Below are positions 42,762 through 52,806 of a stretch of DNA of 64,000 nt, one piece after another. Positions within the stretch are counted from its first letter, which is position 1. Each line of letters opens with the position of its first letter. A program made the translations under genes and the position numbers. The notes below the pieces were generated by a model. It saw only the letters and a list, made by a program, of their open reading frames with translations. It had not been told where the DNA came from and did not search any database. Source of the stretch: Saccharibacillus nicotianae (lineage in GTDB: Bacteria > Bacillota > Bacilli > Paenibacillales > Paenibacillaceae); the NCBI RefSeq assembly GCF_042681745.1, contig NZ_JBHUGF010000010.1, forward strand, positions 620,001 through 684,000, given 5' to 3'.

Positions 42762-44639
42762 ATGAGCATGAAGGCATGGAGGAGAATCTGGCACACTTCA
42801 CTAAGGGGCAAGCTAATTGCCTCCGTAGCCTGTTGCTTGCTGTTAACGATCGGCGCAGGCACAATGTTATCCAGTTGGCTAACTAAAGATATGATGAAAG
42901 AAACGGTTTTGCAAAATGCAGGCAATTCACTAGATGCCGCGAATCTGTACTTAACCGATCAGATCAATCGACTGATCTATATTTCCAATTATCTGTACTT
43001 GGATCAAGAACTCAATCTAGCACTTAAATATCGGCGAAGTGGAATCTATGTAGGACAGACCGAAGCATCAGATGTTACCAAAAAGCTAGACAATCTTTCT
43101 TATGCAGGCGAACAAGTATATATTTCTGTCTGGACAGGAAATGGTAAAATGGTATATAGCAATTTCCAGTCGGATCAATACCAGATCGATAATCTTAATA
43201 TTCGCCAACTAACCAATAGCGGTGAATTTGTAGCAGGCGGCAAGCTTAACTTTTTGCTTCATCCATCGTACTTGCAATCCAAAGATACACCGCCAACATA
43301 CATGCTGTCAGTCGCTCGCAGTCTACGCTTATTATCAGGCAAAGTATATGGTTATGTGATTGTGAGTATGAATGAAGAACAACTCAAAGCAGTGCTCAAT
43401 AAATACAATTCCTCAATTCAGATGATGATTGTGGGAGCAGACAACAAGATTATTTCTCATCCCAATAGCGCATGGATAGGTAGTGAGTTTACCCAGCTAT
43501 ATCAACAACGAGAAGGTATTTTAGAACTGGAAAGAGATATGTCTGTTGCTGGCTGGAGATTGGAAGGATTAGTTCCTTATGGCGTTGCCGCTGAAAAGAT
43601 CAATCGCATCTATCAAGTGACTAATTTTGTACAGATGGCAGTATTGATCGTTTTTCTTATTTTGCTAGTACTAGGTATTGCTCGCCTGACCCGTCCGATC
43701 GTCAAATTAACACAAGTCGTTCGCAAAATTGATAACGATAATCTAAGTATTCGTTCCGGTATTCGAGGAGAAGATGAAGCAGGGGTACTCGGTCAATCGC
43801 TAGATGCGATGTTAGATCGAGTCGAAGATATGATTATTCAGATTGAATGCGAACAAAGCGAACGCCGCAAAGCAGAATTGGAAATGCTTCAAGCGCAGAT
43901 CAATCCTCATTTTCTATTTAATATTCTAGGTGCGATTCGTATGGATCTGTTGTTAAAAGGTTCTGAAGAAGCCGCAGTATTACTAGGCTCACTATCTTCA
44001 TTGCTACGTATGACCGTTAATCGGGGCAATGAATGTATTCCGTTACAAGAAGAAATGGAAACGGTACAGCATTATATTCGACTGGTCGATTTCCAGCGAG
44101 AAGTCAAAGTGCATGTCGAAATGGAATTAGCTACAGATACAGTCGATATATACGTTCCACGCTTTATCGTTCAACCGCTTGTTGAGAACGCTTACCATCA
44201 TGGACTATCGAAATACGGTGGTATTTTATGGATACAATCTTGGTTGAAAAAAGAAGTGCTATGGATCAGTATTCGTGATAGTGGCGAAGGAATGAACGAC
44301 GAACGATTACAAGCTATCCAACAAGTGATCGCTCAGATTCAAAAAACAAACATAGAACACGCGCAATATCCATTATCAAAATCAGCATCTAAACATACTC
44401 CATTATCAGAATTAGAATCAGAATTACAAGCAGATCATACTACAGAAAAAGGATCATTCAATAAAAGCACGTCAGAATATCGATCCAGTTCACCATCTGT
44501 ACCTGCTATCTCAGGGATCGGTTTGACAAATGTGATACGCCGTTTGCAAATGATCTATGGCCCTACTGTACAAGTACACATCGAAAGTCATCCCGGCGAA
44601 GGCACAGAGATCAAAATCGGATTGCCACATCCCACATAA
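42762..44639 (+). CDS. YesM-type sensor histidine kinase
   Basis: 625 residues. A transmembrane helix (about 20-40), an extracellular dCache-like sensor domain, a second helix (about 288-308) and HAMP are followed by a His_kinase domain with QAQINPHFLFNIL (phospho-acceptor His383) and an HATPase (NAYHHGLSKYGG, DSGEGMND, GIGLTNVIRRL). A Ser-rich insert of about 60 residues separates the last two boxes, unusual for the ATP lid. It pairs with the next gene and probably senses the polysaccharide or its products. Confidence 0.93.
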   Translation: MSMKAWRRIWHTSLRGKLIASVACCLLLTIGAGTMLSSWLTKDMMKETVLQNAGNSLDAANLYLTDQINRLIYISNYLYLDQELNLALKYRRSGIYVGQTEASDVTKKLDNLSYAGEQVYISVWTGNGKMVYSNFQSDQYQIDNLNIRQLTNSGEFVAGGKLNFLLHPSYLQSKDTPPTYMLSVARSLRLLSGKVYGYVIVSMNEEQLKAVLNKYNSSIQMMIVGADNKIISHPNSAWIGSEFTQLYQQREGILELERDMSVAGWRLEGLVPYGVAAEKINRIYQVTNFVQMAVLIVFLILLVLGIARLTRPIVKLTQVVRKIDNDNLSIRSGIRGEDEAGVLGQSLDAMLDRVEDMIIQIECEQSERRKAELEMLQAQINPHFLFNILGAIRMDLLLKGSEEAAVLLGSLSSLLRMTVNRGNECIPLQEEMETVQHYIRLVDFQREVKVHVEMELATDTVDIYVPRFIVQPLVENAYHHGLSKYGGILWIQSWLKKEVLWISIRDSGEGMNDERLQAIQQVIAQIQKTNIEHAQYPLSKSASKHTPLSELESELQADHTTEKGSFNKSTSEYRSSSPSVPAISGIGLTNVIRRLQMIYGPTVQVHIESHPGEGTEIKIGLPHPT

Positions 44640-44712
44640 ATTGAATACCTGAAAATAATCTATACCTAGAAATAGTATGAACTTGAAATGCAAATATTAA
44701 AGGAGGTTGATG

Positions 44713-46326
44713 ATGATGTATAGTGTCATACTGGTCGATGATAGCATGCCCGTACTTCATTATTTGTCTCGTGCTGTCCCCTGGGAGCAGTTAGGCTTTC
44801 AGTTAGCAGGTTCTTTTAGTGATCCAGAGGAAGCGCTTACTTATGGGCAAGAACATACTCCTGATGTATTGATTACAGATATCGGAATGCCCAAGATCGA
44901 TGGGATTCAATTGATTTCAACGCTCAAGCAGAGACAGGAATCGCTTATGTCGGTTATTATTTCGTGTCATGGAGAATTTGCTTATGCGCAACAAGCAGTG
45001 AAGCTAGGCGTACAAGATTATTTACTCAAAGAAAATCTAACCGCAGATCAATTAGTGCCTATTCTTGAGCAGATACGCCAGCGACTGGATCAAGCACAAT
45101 CGTATTCCAGTGAACATCAACGTCTGCAAGAAGATCATTTGCGACATCGATTATTGATTAAGCGTAAGTTCACCAGTGAATTGCTATCAGGCAGTATTCA
45201 AGATGAAGAATACGGGATTCAGCGATTGACTCATTTCGGATTAGATACCCGCGGTAAAATGATTCTGCCTGTATATTACACAGTCACAGCTAATGAAGAG
45301 CGCAAACAGCGATTTCATGATCTAGATTTACTTTCATTTACTGTTGAAAATATCGTTGAAGAAATAGTAGAACATTCTGGAAGTGCAGTACATTTGAGCA
45401 AAAGCCCTGGTGAAGGATTTGTCTGGTTTGCTTTACCGATTCGTTCCAGCGCTGAGCAAGAAAAAATATTGCATGAAGTGATGTACCAATTGATCTATAG
45501 TGTACAGAAATTTGCCAAAGCCGAGATCGTTACTGTATGTGGTTCCAAAACTATGCACTGGCAAGAAGCGATGAATGACGCGATACAGTTACAAGCAGAA
45601 GCCGATCGTTATTTTTACTTGCCACCGTCTACATTATGCGATTCTAGTTATCGATTAGATGTTCAAAAAGAAAGTGATCTATTTGCCAATTATGGAACAG
45701 CAGCAGAATCGTTAGCCCTTGCACTGTTGCCTGATGGCGAAATAAATCTTTGGATCACCAATTGGATTGAACGTCTCACGCAAGAACGTTATCATCCTGA
45801 AACGGTCAAAACTTTTATGCTCAAATTAGCAATAGACTGGCAATTAAAGCAACAACAATTGCATGAGCGACCGTTTGCTTTTTCCGTAGAAGAATTACAT
45901 CGAGAAATGGGTCATATTCGTCATATCCATGAATTAACCGAATGGATGAATATTCGTTTTGGAGCGCTGGCTGTATTATCACGAGATTGGACATTACAGG
46001 CGAATTGTCGCTCTGAAATTATTCATGCTCGTAATTATGTCGAACAACATATGAATCGTCTGGTCAAATTAGAAGAAGTGGCTGAACATTTACACTTGAA
46101 CGCCAGTTATTTCAGTCGCTTGTTCAAAAAAGAAACCGGTGAGACATTTATCGAATATGCGACCCGCGTCAAAATGCAGCGTGCTAAAGAATGGATTACC
46201 GCAGGCAATGGCACTGTTGATGAAGTATCACAGATGCTAGGCTATCAGTACAAAAGCTATTTTCTCAAGCTATACAAATTGTATACAGGGCATACCCCTG
46301 TCAAAAGCAAAGGAGATACATTATGA
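44713..46326 (+). CDS. YesN-type AraC-family response regulator
   Basis: About 537 residues. The receiver has Asp56 (VLITDIGMPKIDG) as phospho-acceptor. A long middle region precedes a C-terminal AraC DNA-binding domain (LVKLEEVAEHLHLNASYFSRLFKKETGETFIEYATRVKMQRAKEW is its core). It should activate the transporter and enzyme genes here. The start is one of three consecutive ATGs after AGGAGG; 44713 gives the best spacing. The stop overlaps the GH88 start (ATGA). Confidence 0.92.
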   Translation: MMYSVILVDDSMPVLHYLSRAVPWEQLGFQLAGSFSDPEEALTYGQEHTPDVLITDIGMPKIDGIQLISTLKQRQESLMSVIISCHGEFAYAQQAVKLGVQDYLLKENLTADQLVPILEQIRQRLDQAQSYSSEHQRLQEDHLRHRLLIKRKFTSELLSGSIQDEEYGIQRLTHFGLDTRGKMILPVYYTVTANEERKQRFHDLDLLSFTVENIVEEIVEHSGSAVHLSKSPGEGFVWFALPIRSSAEQEKILHEVMYQLIYSVQKFAKAEIVTVCGSKTMHWQEAMNDAIQLQAEADRYFYLPPSTLCDSSYRLDVQKESDLFANYGTAAESLALALLPDGEINLWITNWIERLTQERYHPETVKTFMLKLAIDWQLKQQQLHERPFAFSVEELHREMGHIRHIHELTEWMNIRFGALAVLSRDWTLQANCRSEIIHARNYVEQHMNRLVKLEEVAEHLHLNASYFSRLFKKETGETFIEYATRVKMQRAKEWITAGNGTVDEVSQMLGYQYKSYFLKLYKLYTGHTPVKSKGDTL

Positions 46327-47534
46327 ATACTACAGCGCCGACCGCCTGGCAAAGGGAAGCATGGCATTGGGTGGTTCAACAAACCTCTACAACAGCAGCC
46401 ATTATTCAAGATCAATTTCCGCATGTGGCTGAACAAGGTGAATATGATCGTCGTGAAGCAGAGTGGTGGACTGCTGGCTTTTGGCCGGGATTATTGTGGT
46501 TAGTTCATTCTACACCTGCATTAGTACCACCAGCTATAGAAGGTGATTCAGCTGAAAAAAAATCTGTCAGTGAACAGACTACGGATAGAAGTGACACCTT
46601 ATCTGCTTGGGCTGAAAGTTGTGAAGTGAAGCTCGAACAATGTCTTCATGATCCAGAAAAAGTCGACCATGATCTCGGATTCACATGGTTACTTAGCGGA
46701 GTAGCTCATTACCGATTATCCGGTAATCTAGAATCTCGTCGGCGTGGATTGTTAGCCGCCAATCTATTAGCCGCTAGATATAATGTGCGCGGTCGTTATA
46801 TTCGTGCATGGAATTTTGGTTCGTCTTTTATGGATACACGCGGCGTCGCTATTATTGATAGTATGATGAATTTACCGCTATTATACTGGGCGTCCAAAGA
46901 AACCGGCGATCCCCGTTATCAAGCACTTGCGATAGAGCATGCTGACACCGTAGCCAAAGAATTTGTACGAGAAGATCATTCAATCTGTCATGCGGTTGAA
47001 TTTGATCCATTTACAGGAGAAAAGGTAAAAGAACATGGTGGACAAGGATTCGCTCCCGGTTCAGCATGGGCTAGAGGAACCGCTTGGGCACTTCATGGAT
47101 TTGCTTTGTCCTATGCCTACACAGGAGAAGAGCGGTATCTGGATATTGCGAAGCAGACAGCCCAATTTTTCCTGACCGAATTAGGCGAAGATATTGTGCC
47201 TTTCTGGGATTTTCGCGCACCGGATGAACATCGAATCGCCTGGGATTCGTCAGCCGCAGCGATAGCTGCCAGTGGATTGTTAGAACTGGCTCGCCATGTA
47301 CCAGAGCAGGAGCAATCTTTTTATCAACGTGCAGGCGAATTATTGGTACGAGGGTTATATGAACAATTTTCGTCGCGAGAAACAGGAGGCGAAGGATTAA
47401 TTTCCAAAGGAACAGTTCATTATCCAGAGCAGAAGTATTTGAATGTCTCGATTATTTATGGAGATTACTTTTTTGCAGAAGCATTAGTGAAGCTTCAAGG
47501 GAAACAAGGATTATTTACACCTGACGCCTATTAA
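46323..47534 (+). CDS. GH88 unsaturated glucuronyl hydrolase
   Basis: 403 residues, (alpha/alpha)6 barrel without a signal peptide. The two catalytic-type aspartates of the family are in HDLGFTW and DSMMNLPLLYW, and the C-terminal GSAWARGTAWALHGFA motif is present. It removes the 4,5-unsaturated uronate left by a lyase, which pairs it functionally with the heparinase-like gene. It is translationally coupled to the regulator. A Ser/Glu-rich insert (about residues 63-97) interrupts the N-terminal part. Confidence 0.9.
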   Translation: MNTTAPTAWQREAWHWVVQQTSTTAAIIQDQFPHVAEQGEYDRREAEWWTAGFWPGLLWLVHSTPALVPPAIEGDSAEKKSVSEQTTDRSDTLSAWAESCEVKLEQCLHDPEKVDHDLGFTWLLSGVAHYRLSGNLESRRRGLLAANLLAARYNVRGRYIRAWNFGSSFMDTRGVAIIDSMMNLPLLYWASKETGDPRYQALAIEHADTVAKEFVREDHSICHAVEFDPFTGEKVKEHGGQGFAPGSAWARGTAWALHGFALSYAYTGEERYLDIAKQTAQFFLTELGEDIVPFWDFRAPDEHRIAWDSSAAAIAASGLLELARHVPEQEQSFYQRAGELLVRGLYEQFSSRETGGEGLISKGTVHYPEQKYLNVSIIYGDYFFAEALVKLQGKQGLFTPDAY

Positions 47535-47647
47535 GAGTATGATGGATCTGTCTGTAACGTAAATAGATTGACGATGATTATTATCTATGAAATTATAAAA
47601 AGGTATTTTGATTGTATCTAATTAAGTATCGATCTATCTTACTATTG

Positions 47648-47675
47648 AACCGGGCGCAAGCAGTCGCCCGGTTTG
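47648..47675 (+). terminator. Rho-independent terminator
   Basis: AACCGGGCG pairs with CGCCCGGTTTG around an eight-base loop after the GH88 gene. Confidence 0.75.
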
Positions 47676-47816
47676 TTGATGTTACAGATATAATGTATAT
47701 AATAGCGATTATAATAAGATATGAGATGACTTCAATCTAACTTATTGACTCATATCTAGTCACAATCAACAGTATGCAAAATGATGAATAATAATGTATG
47801 ACAGAGGAGAATAACA

Positions 47817-48032
47817 ATGACTGAAGAAGAACGCATTTCTTTAGAACAACAACTGAATGAGTTGCTAACACGATCAGAATGGACAGCGGCAGATGCACCT
47901 TTAATCGAGCAATTATTGCATACGTTACAGACAGTGTCTGCCGAAAATAAACGTCTGCGTACAGCATTACTCAAAGTGAACGCGCAACAACCTAAAATGT
48001 CTAGTCGTTTACGTGATGCGCTCTACGAATAG
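47817..48032 (+). CDS. Hypothetical small coiled-coil protein
   Basis: 71 residues, fully helical and acidic (EEERISLEQQLNELLTRSE ... IEQLLHTLQTVSAENKRLRTALLK), with leucine heptads in the second half. AGAGGAGAATAACA precedes the ATG. The function is unknown and there is no membrane segment. Confidence 0.65.
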   Translation: MTEEERISLEQQLNELLTRSEWTAADAPLIEQLLHTLQTVSAENKRLRTALLKVNAQQPKMSSRLRDALYE

Positions 48033-48283
48033 TTTTTCTAAAAAAATCACAAGTAAACACATCATTGCGATATGAATACATTGTATAGCCTGATTAATCA
48101 GCGAATATACAGCTATCGAACCTATAATATTGCGTAATCATATAGGTTTGTGAAATAGATCTAGCGATATGCAATTATTGAACAATAACACAGATATGTT
48201 AAAATAGACGGGCAACATAGCTTGTGCAAAGGGAATTATAGAGGATTAGAGCATAGTTGAGCTGAGAAAGGAAGCGAGCTGAG

Positions 48284-48991
48284 ATGAGTAACAAGTTACA
48301 TGAAGGTGGGCTTCATTTAGATCGGATTATATTTATAGGCAGAACGTACAACGAGTATATGTCAATGTTTGATCTAACCGAAGAGCAGTTGCAAGGACGA
48401 CGAATATTAGATTGTCCAGCAGGAGCATGTTCGTTTACAGCCGAAGCTTCTGCACATGGGTTTGATGTAATAGCTACAGATATCGCGTATACATTTGATA
48501 CCGATTCTCTGCACGCTAAAGGAAAACAAGATATTGCCCATATGTTAGAACATATGCAGACGGCACACCATGAATATGACTGGACGATGATGGGAACGAT
48601 AGAGCAATTAGGCAATACACGACTATTTGCACTGGAAACGTTCTGTCAGGATCGAGCACAGTATGATCAACGTTATATTCCGGCTACTTTGCCACAGTTA
48701 CCATTACCGGATAAGTCTGTAGATTTGACGTTGTCTGCTCATTTTTTGTTTATGTATGCAGATCGGTTAGATTTGTCATTTCATATTCAATGTTTGCGTG
48801 AAATGATGCGTGTAACCACCCAAGAAATACGTATTTTTCCGTTAATCAATCTGTATGGAGAACGTGTTTCTTTTATAGAAGAAGCAATCTTTGCAGCAAG
48901 TGCAGGAGAATGGACAAGCGAAGAACAGCCGACTCCTTATATTTTTCAAAAAGGTGCAGAGTCGATGCTTATTTTAAAACGAAAATTGTAA
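48284..48991 (+). CDS. SAM-dependent methyltransferase-like protein
   Basis: 235 residues. Motif I is RRILDCPAGACSFTAEASAHGFDVIATD and the post-motif acidic residue lies in ATDIAY. LPLPDKSVDLTLSAHFLFMY is motif IV-like. This is the class I methyltransferase fold; the substrate is unknown. The ATG follows AAAGGAAGCGAGCTGAG. It lies alone, upstream of lpdV. Confidence 0.8.
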   Translation: MSNKLHEGGLHLDRIIFIGRTYNEYMSMFDLTEEQLQGRRILDCPAGACSFTAEASAHGFDVIATDIAYTFDTDSLHAKGKQDIAHMLEHMQTAHHEYDWTMMGTIEQLGNTRLFALETFCQDRAQYDQRYIPATLPQLPLPDKSVDLTLSAHFLFMYADRLDLSFHIQCLREMMRVTTQEIRIFPLINLYGERVSFIEEAIFAASAGEWTSEEQPTPYIFQKGAESMLILKRKL

Positions 48992-49054
48992 AATGTTGAT
49001 ATTTTAATGTAACAGTACTGGATATAGATATAGAAAAGAGAGTGACTATTAACA

Positions 49055-50479
49055 ATGACAATCAATTGTGATATCGCAATATTAGGTGGGGGAACAGGTG
49101 GCTACGTCGCTGCAATTCGTGCGGCTCAACTAGGTAAAGAAGTAGTCATTATTGAACAGGATAAATTAGGCGGAACATGTCTACATCGCGGTTGTATTCC
49201 AAGCAAAAGTTTGTTGCGTAGTGCAGAAGTATTTGCATTGATGCAAGACAGTGAAGATTACGGCATAGCCGCAGACAATATCACTTTACAATTTGCCAAA
49301 GTACAAGCGCGCAAGCAAGGAATCGTCGATCAATTACATCAAGGCGTACAGTACTTGATGCGTAAAAATAAAATCAAAGTGGTACAAGGTAAAGGACGCG
49401 TTATCGGGCCTTCGATCTTTTCACCGCAAAGTGGAGCAGTTGCTGTAGAGTACGAAGATGGCGAAATGGAAACCGTTGTATCCAAAAATCTGATTATCGC
49501 TACCGGTTCTCGTCCTCGCGTTCTTCCAGGTCTTGAAGCAGACGGACAATTGATTCTTAATAGCGATCATGCGCTTCAATTAGAGTCACTACCAGAATCG
49601 ATGTTAATTGTCGGTGGTGGAGTGATCGGAATGGAATGGGCTTCAATGTTAATCGATTTTGGCGTGAAGATTACAGTCGTTGAAGCGGCTCCGCAAATTC
49701 TGCCTGCTGAAGATCAAGAAGTGGCTCGTGAGTTGCGCAAATTGCTGGAAAAACGCGGAGTTACTATCTACACCGAGGCTACTTTGCTAACCGATACATA
49801 TGTACCTGCATCGGATCAACAAGAACTATCGATTACGATCCGTCATCAAGAACAAGAGCATGTGCTAACCGTATCTAAAGTTCTGGTATCGATCGGTCGT
49901 CAAGCCAATGCTGAAAGTATTGGACTTGCTAATACTGATGTACAGATCGTGAACGGCTTTATCAAAGTAAACAACAAAATGCAGACAACCGAATCACATA
50001 TTTATGCAATTGGTGATGTGATTGGTGGACTTCAATTGGCACATGCAGCCAGTCATGAAGGGATAGCCGCAGTCAACCATATCTGCGGAGAAGAAGTTCA
50101 TTACAATCCGCTACAAATCTCCCGTTGCGTCTATACGCGACCAGAAGTAGCAAGTACAGGGATGACAGAACAAGAAGCAACCGCTCAAGGAATCGATGTC
50201 AAAGTAGGTAAATTTCCGTTCAAAGCAATCGGTAAAGCTTTAGTCTATGGAGAAAGTGACGGTTTTGTGAAAGTGATCGCAGATCGTCAGACCGATGATT
50301 TGCTTGGAGTTCAGATTATAGGGCCACAGGCAACCGACTTGATTAGCGAAGCTGCACTGGCGCAATTCCTTGATGCAACGCCTTGGGAAGTTGCTCAGAC
50401 TGTTCATGCTCATCCGACACTTGCTGAAATTTTGGGCGAAGCAATGTTAGCTGTAGATGGCAAAGCGATCGGAATGTAA
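49055..50479 (+). CDS. lpdV: Dihydrolipoyl dehydrogenase (E3) of the branched-chain complex
   Basis: 474 residues. The FAD-binding GGGTGGYVAAIRAAQLG, the redox-active disulfide GGTCLHRGCIPSK and the second Rossmann motif VGGGVIGMEWASML are present. The C-terminal active-site His-Glu pair is in HAHPTLAE. It reoxidises dihydrolipoamide for the E1/E2 enzymes encoded downstream. A terminator-like stem and a separate control region follow, so it may be transcribed independently of bkdAA. Confidence 0.95.
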   Translation: MTINCDIAILGGGTGGYVAAIRAAQLGKEVVIIEQDKLGGTCLHRGCIPSKSLLRSAEVFALMQDSEDYGIAADNITLQFAKVQARKQGIVDQLHQGVQYLMRKNKIKVVQGKGRVIGPSIFSPQSGAVAVEYEDGEMETVVSKNLIIATGSRPRVLPGLEADGQLILNSDHALQLESLPESMLIVGGGVIGMEWASMLIDFGVKITVVEAAPQILPAEDQEVARELRKLLEKRGVTIYTEATLLTDTYVPASDQQELSITIRHQEQEHVLTVSKVLVSIGRQANAESIGLANTDVQIVNGFIKVNNKMQTTESHIYAIGDVIGGLQLAHAASHEGIAAVNHICGEEVHYNPLQISRCVYTRPEVASTGMTEQEATAQGIDVKVGKFPFKAIGKALVYGESDGFVKVIADRQTDDLLGVQIIGPQATDLISEAALAQFLDATPWEVAQTVHAHPTLAEILGEAMLAVDGKAIGM

Positions 50480-50524
50480 TCTGAATTTTACTCTTTTTGA
50501 CACTATATATAACGATATAGAAGC

Positions 50525-50553
50525 AAAGATGGAGAAATCCGTCTTTTCTTTTT
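50525..50553 (+). terminator. Terminator-like hairpin after lpdV
   Basis: AAAGATGG pairs with CCGTCTTT and is followed by TCTTTTT. Confidence 0.55.
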
Positions 50554-50567
50554 GCCCGGGATATGAT

Positions 50568-50608
50568 TATAATAGGTTTAGGCTCAAGTCTTAGTACCAG
50601 GTTTTAAG
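50568..50608 (+). promoter_or_regulatory. bkdAA control region with FapR-like box
   Basis: TATAAT at 50568-50573 is followed by TTAGTACCAGGTTTTAAG at 50591-50608. The left half TTAGTACC is identical to the FapR operator half-site and the right half is partly conserved. FapR represses fatty acid synthesis genes in Bacillales. The rest of the gap of about 310 bases shows an AGGTT/AACCT stem and no gene. Confidence 0.5.
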
Positions 50609-50791
50609 ACAAGCACTAACCTGTACTTGAAGTCTAATCACCCGATTGTTGAATAATCTGTTCCAGTAGCTTAAAATAACTGATCAAAGGTTGTTGTAGT
50701 GACGGACACGTATTGTACAATCTTCTATTTTAATCCAAACGACAAGCCAGCTTTGCTGTAAAGCTTGTCTAATTTTAAGGAGGTACCTGCT

Positions 50792-51820
50792 ATGAAAGCG
50801 GAAGGTACTATTGACCAACAAACTAGACATGAACAAATAGGATTGACCGATGCTCAAGCAATCGAGATGTACAAATATATGCTTTTGGCACGTAAATTCG
50901 ACGAACGTTGTCATTTATTACAACGTGCAGGTAAGATCAATTTCCATGTATCCGGTGTAGGACATGAAGCGGCGCAAGTAGGTGCGGCATTTGCTCTAGA
51001 TCGGGAAGAAGATTATTTTTTACCGTATTATCGTGATTATGGATTCGTTCTGTCTGTCGGTATGACAGCACGCGAATTGATGTTGTCTGCGTTTGCCAAA
51101 GCAGAAGATCCGAATAGTGGTGGACGACAAATGCCAGGTCACTTTGGTAGCAAACGTCTACGCATTGTGACAGGTTCCAGCCCGGTAACGACTCAAGTTC
51201 CTCATGCAGTCGGTGTTGCTCTTGCAGCCAAAATGAAAAAGAAAAAGTTAGTTTCTTTTGTTACGTTTGGCGAAGGATCAAGCAATCAAGGTGATTTCCA
51301 TGAAGGCTGTAACTTTGCTGGCGTACATAAATTGCCAGTGATTATTATGTGTCAAAATAACCAGTATGCAATCTCTGTACCTGCACACAAGCAGATCAGT
51401 GGTAAAATCAGTGATCGTGCACTAGGTTATGGATTCCCTGGGGTGCAGGTGGATGGTAATGATGTGCTGGAAGTCTATCGTGTAACCAAAGAAGCGCGTG
51501 AGCGTGCGATCAATGGCGAAGGCCCTACTTTGATTGAAGCGATGTTGTATCGACTGTCTCCACACTCTACATCAGATAATGATCTAGCTTATCGTACTCA
51601 AGAAGAAGTCGATGAGAACTGGAAAAAAGATAGCTTGCCTCGTTACAAAAAATACTTGATCGATTGCGGTATTTGGAGCGAAGAGCAAGATGCAGAACTA
51701 AGCAAAGAATACGTTCAGATTATGAAAGAAGCTACGGAATATGCGGACAATGCCCCTTATCCGCGTGCTGAAGATACATTGCTGCATGTGTTTGCAGGCG
51801 ATGAGGAGGGTAATCAGTAA
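50792..51820 (+). CDS. bkdAA: Branched-chain 2-oxoacid dehydrogenase E1 alpha
   Basis: 342 residues, thiamine-diphosphate-dependent E1 alpha. The TPP motif region GEGSSNQGDFHEGCNFAGVHKLPVI and the phosphorylation-loop-like SPHSTSDND are visible. It decarboxylates the 2-oxoacids of Val, Leu and Ile. The ATG at 50792 has AAGGAGGTACCTGCT upstream; the frame from 50765 reads through this site. Its stop shares a base with the bkdAB start. Confidence 0.95.
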   Translation: MKAEGTIDQQTRHEQIGLTDAQAIEMYKYMLLARKFDERCHLLQRAGKINFHVSGVGHEAAQVGAAFALDREEDYFLPYYRDYGFVLSVGMTARELMLSAFAKAEDPNSGGRQMPGHFGSKRLRIVTGSSPVTTQVPHAVGVALAAKMKKKKLVSFVTFGEGSSNQGDFHEGCNFAGVHKLPVIIMCQNNQYAISVPAHKQISGKISDRALGYGFPGVQVDGNDVLEVYRVTKEARERAINGEGPTLIEAMLYRLSPHSTSDNDLAYRTQEEVDENWKKDSLPRYKKYLIDCGIWSEEQDAELSKEYVQIMKEATEYADNAPYPRAEDTLLHVFAGDEEGNQ

Positions 51821-52806
51821 TGGCTATGATGGAATATATTGATGCTATTCGTCTGGCGATGAAAGAAGAAATGGCGCTGGATGATAATGTATTTGTTTTG
51901 GGAGAAGATGTAGGGCTTAAAGGTGGCGTATTTACAACGACCAAAGGGTTACAAGAACAATTTGGTGAAGATCGTGTGTTGGATACACCGCTTGCAGAAT
52001 CTGCGATTGCAGGTGTAGCCATCGGAGCGGCTATGTACGGTATGAAGCCGATCGCTGAAATGCAGTATTCAGACTTTATGTTACCAGCAACCAACCAGAT
52101 TATTAGTGAAGCCGCCAAAATTCGTTACCGTTCAAACAACGATTGGAGTTGTCCATTAGTAGTACGTGCTCCGATCGGTGGTGGCGTATTCGGTGGTCTA
52201 TATCATTCACAATGTATGGAATCGGTCTTTTTTGGAACAGCAGGCTTGAAGATTGTAGCTCCTTATTCAGCATATGATGCTAAAGGTCTACTGAAAGCCG
52301 CTGTACGTGACCCTGATCCAGTACTCTTTTTTGAAAATAAAAAATGCTACAAATTAATCAAAGGCGATGTGCCTGATGATGATTATGTGGTGCCAATCGG
52401 TGAAGCGAATCTTCTACGTGCAGGTGACGATATTACAGTGATTAGTTACAGCTTGCCATTACATTTTATTATGCAAGCAGCAGAAGAATTAGAACAAGAA
52501 GAAGGCATTACCAGTCATGTTCTTGATCTACGTACGATTCAACCATTAGATCGCCAAGCAATTATTGATGCGGCTCGTCATACAGGTAAAGTATTAATCG
52601 TGCATGAAGATAATCTAACCGGCGGTGTAGGCGGAGAAGTAGCAGCGATTATTGCAGAAGAATGTTTATTCGATCTGGATGCACCTATTCGTCGTCTTGC
52701 TGGGCCGGATACACCACCAATGCCTATCAATCCACCGCAAGAGAAATTCTTTATGCTTAACAAAGATAAAGTAAAAACAGCTATGCGTGATCTTGCTTTA
52801 TTTTAA
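51820..52806 (+). CDS. bkdAB: Branched-chain 2-oxoacid dehydrogenase E1 beta
   Basis: 328 residues of the transketolase-like E1 beta fold (LGEDVGLKGGVFTTTKGLQEQFG, PLAESAIAGVAIGAA, GGGVFGGLYHSQCMES). It pairs with bkdAA, with which it overlaps by one base (TAATG). AGGAGGGTAATCAGTA supplies its ribosome site. Confidence 0.96.
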   Translation: MAMMEYIDAIRLAMKEEMALDDNVFVLGEDVGLKGGVFTTTKGLQEQFGEDRVLDTPLAESAIAGVAIGAAMYGMKPIAEMQYSDFMLPATNQIISEAAKIRYRSNNDWSCPLVVRAPIGGGVFGGLYHSQCMESVFFGTAGLKIVAPYSAYDAKGLLKAAVRDPDPVLFFENKKCYKLIKGDVPDDDYVVPIGEANLLRAGDDITVISYSLPLHFIMQAAEELEQEEGITSHVLDLRTIQPLDRQAIIDAARHTGKVLIVHEDNLTGGVGGEVAAIIAEECLFDLDAPIRRLAGPDTPPMPINPPQEKFFMLNKDKVKTAMRDLALF

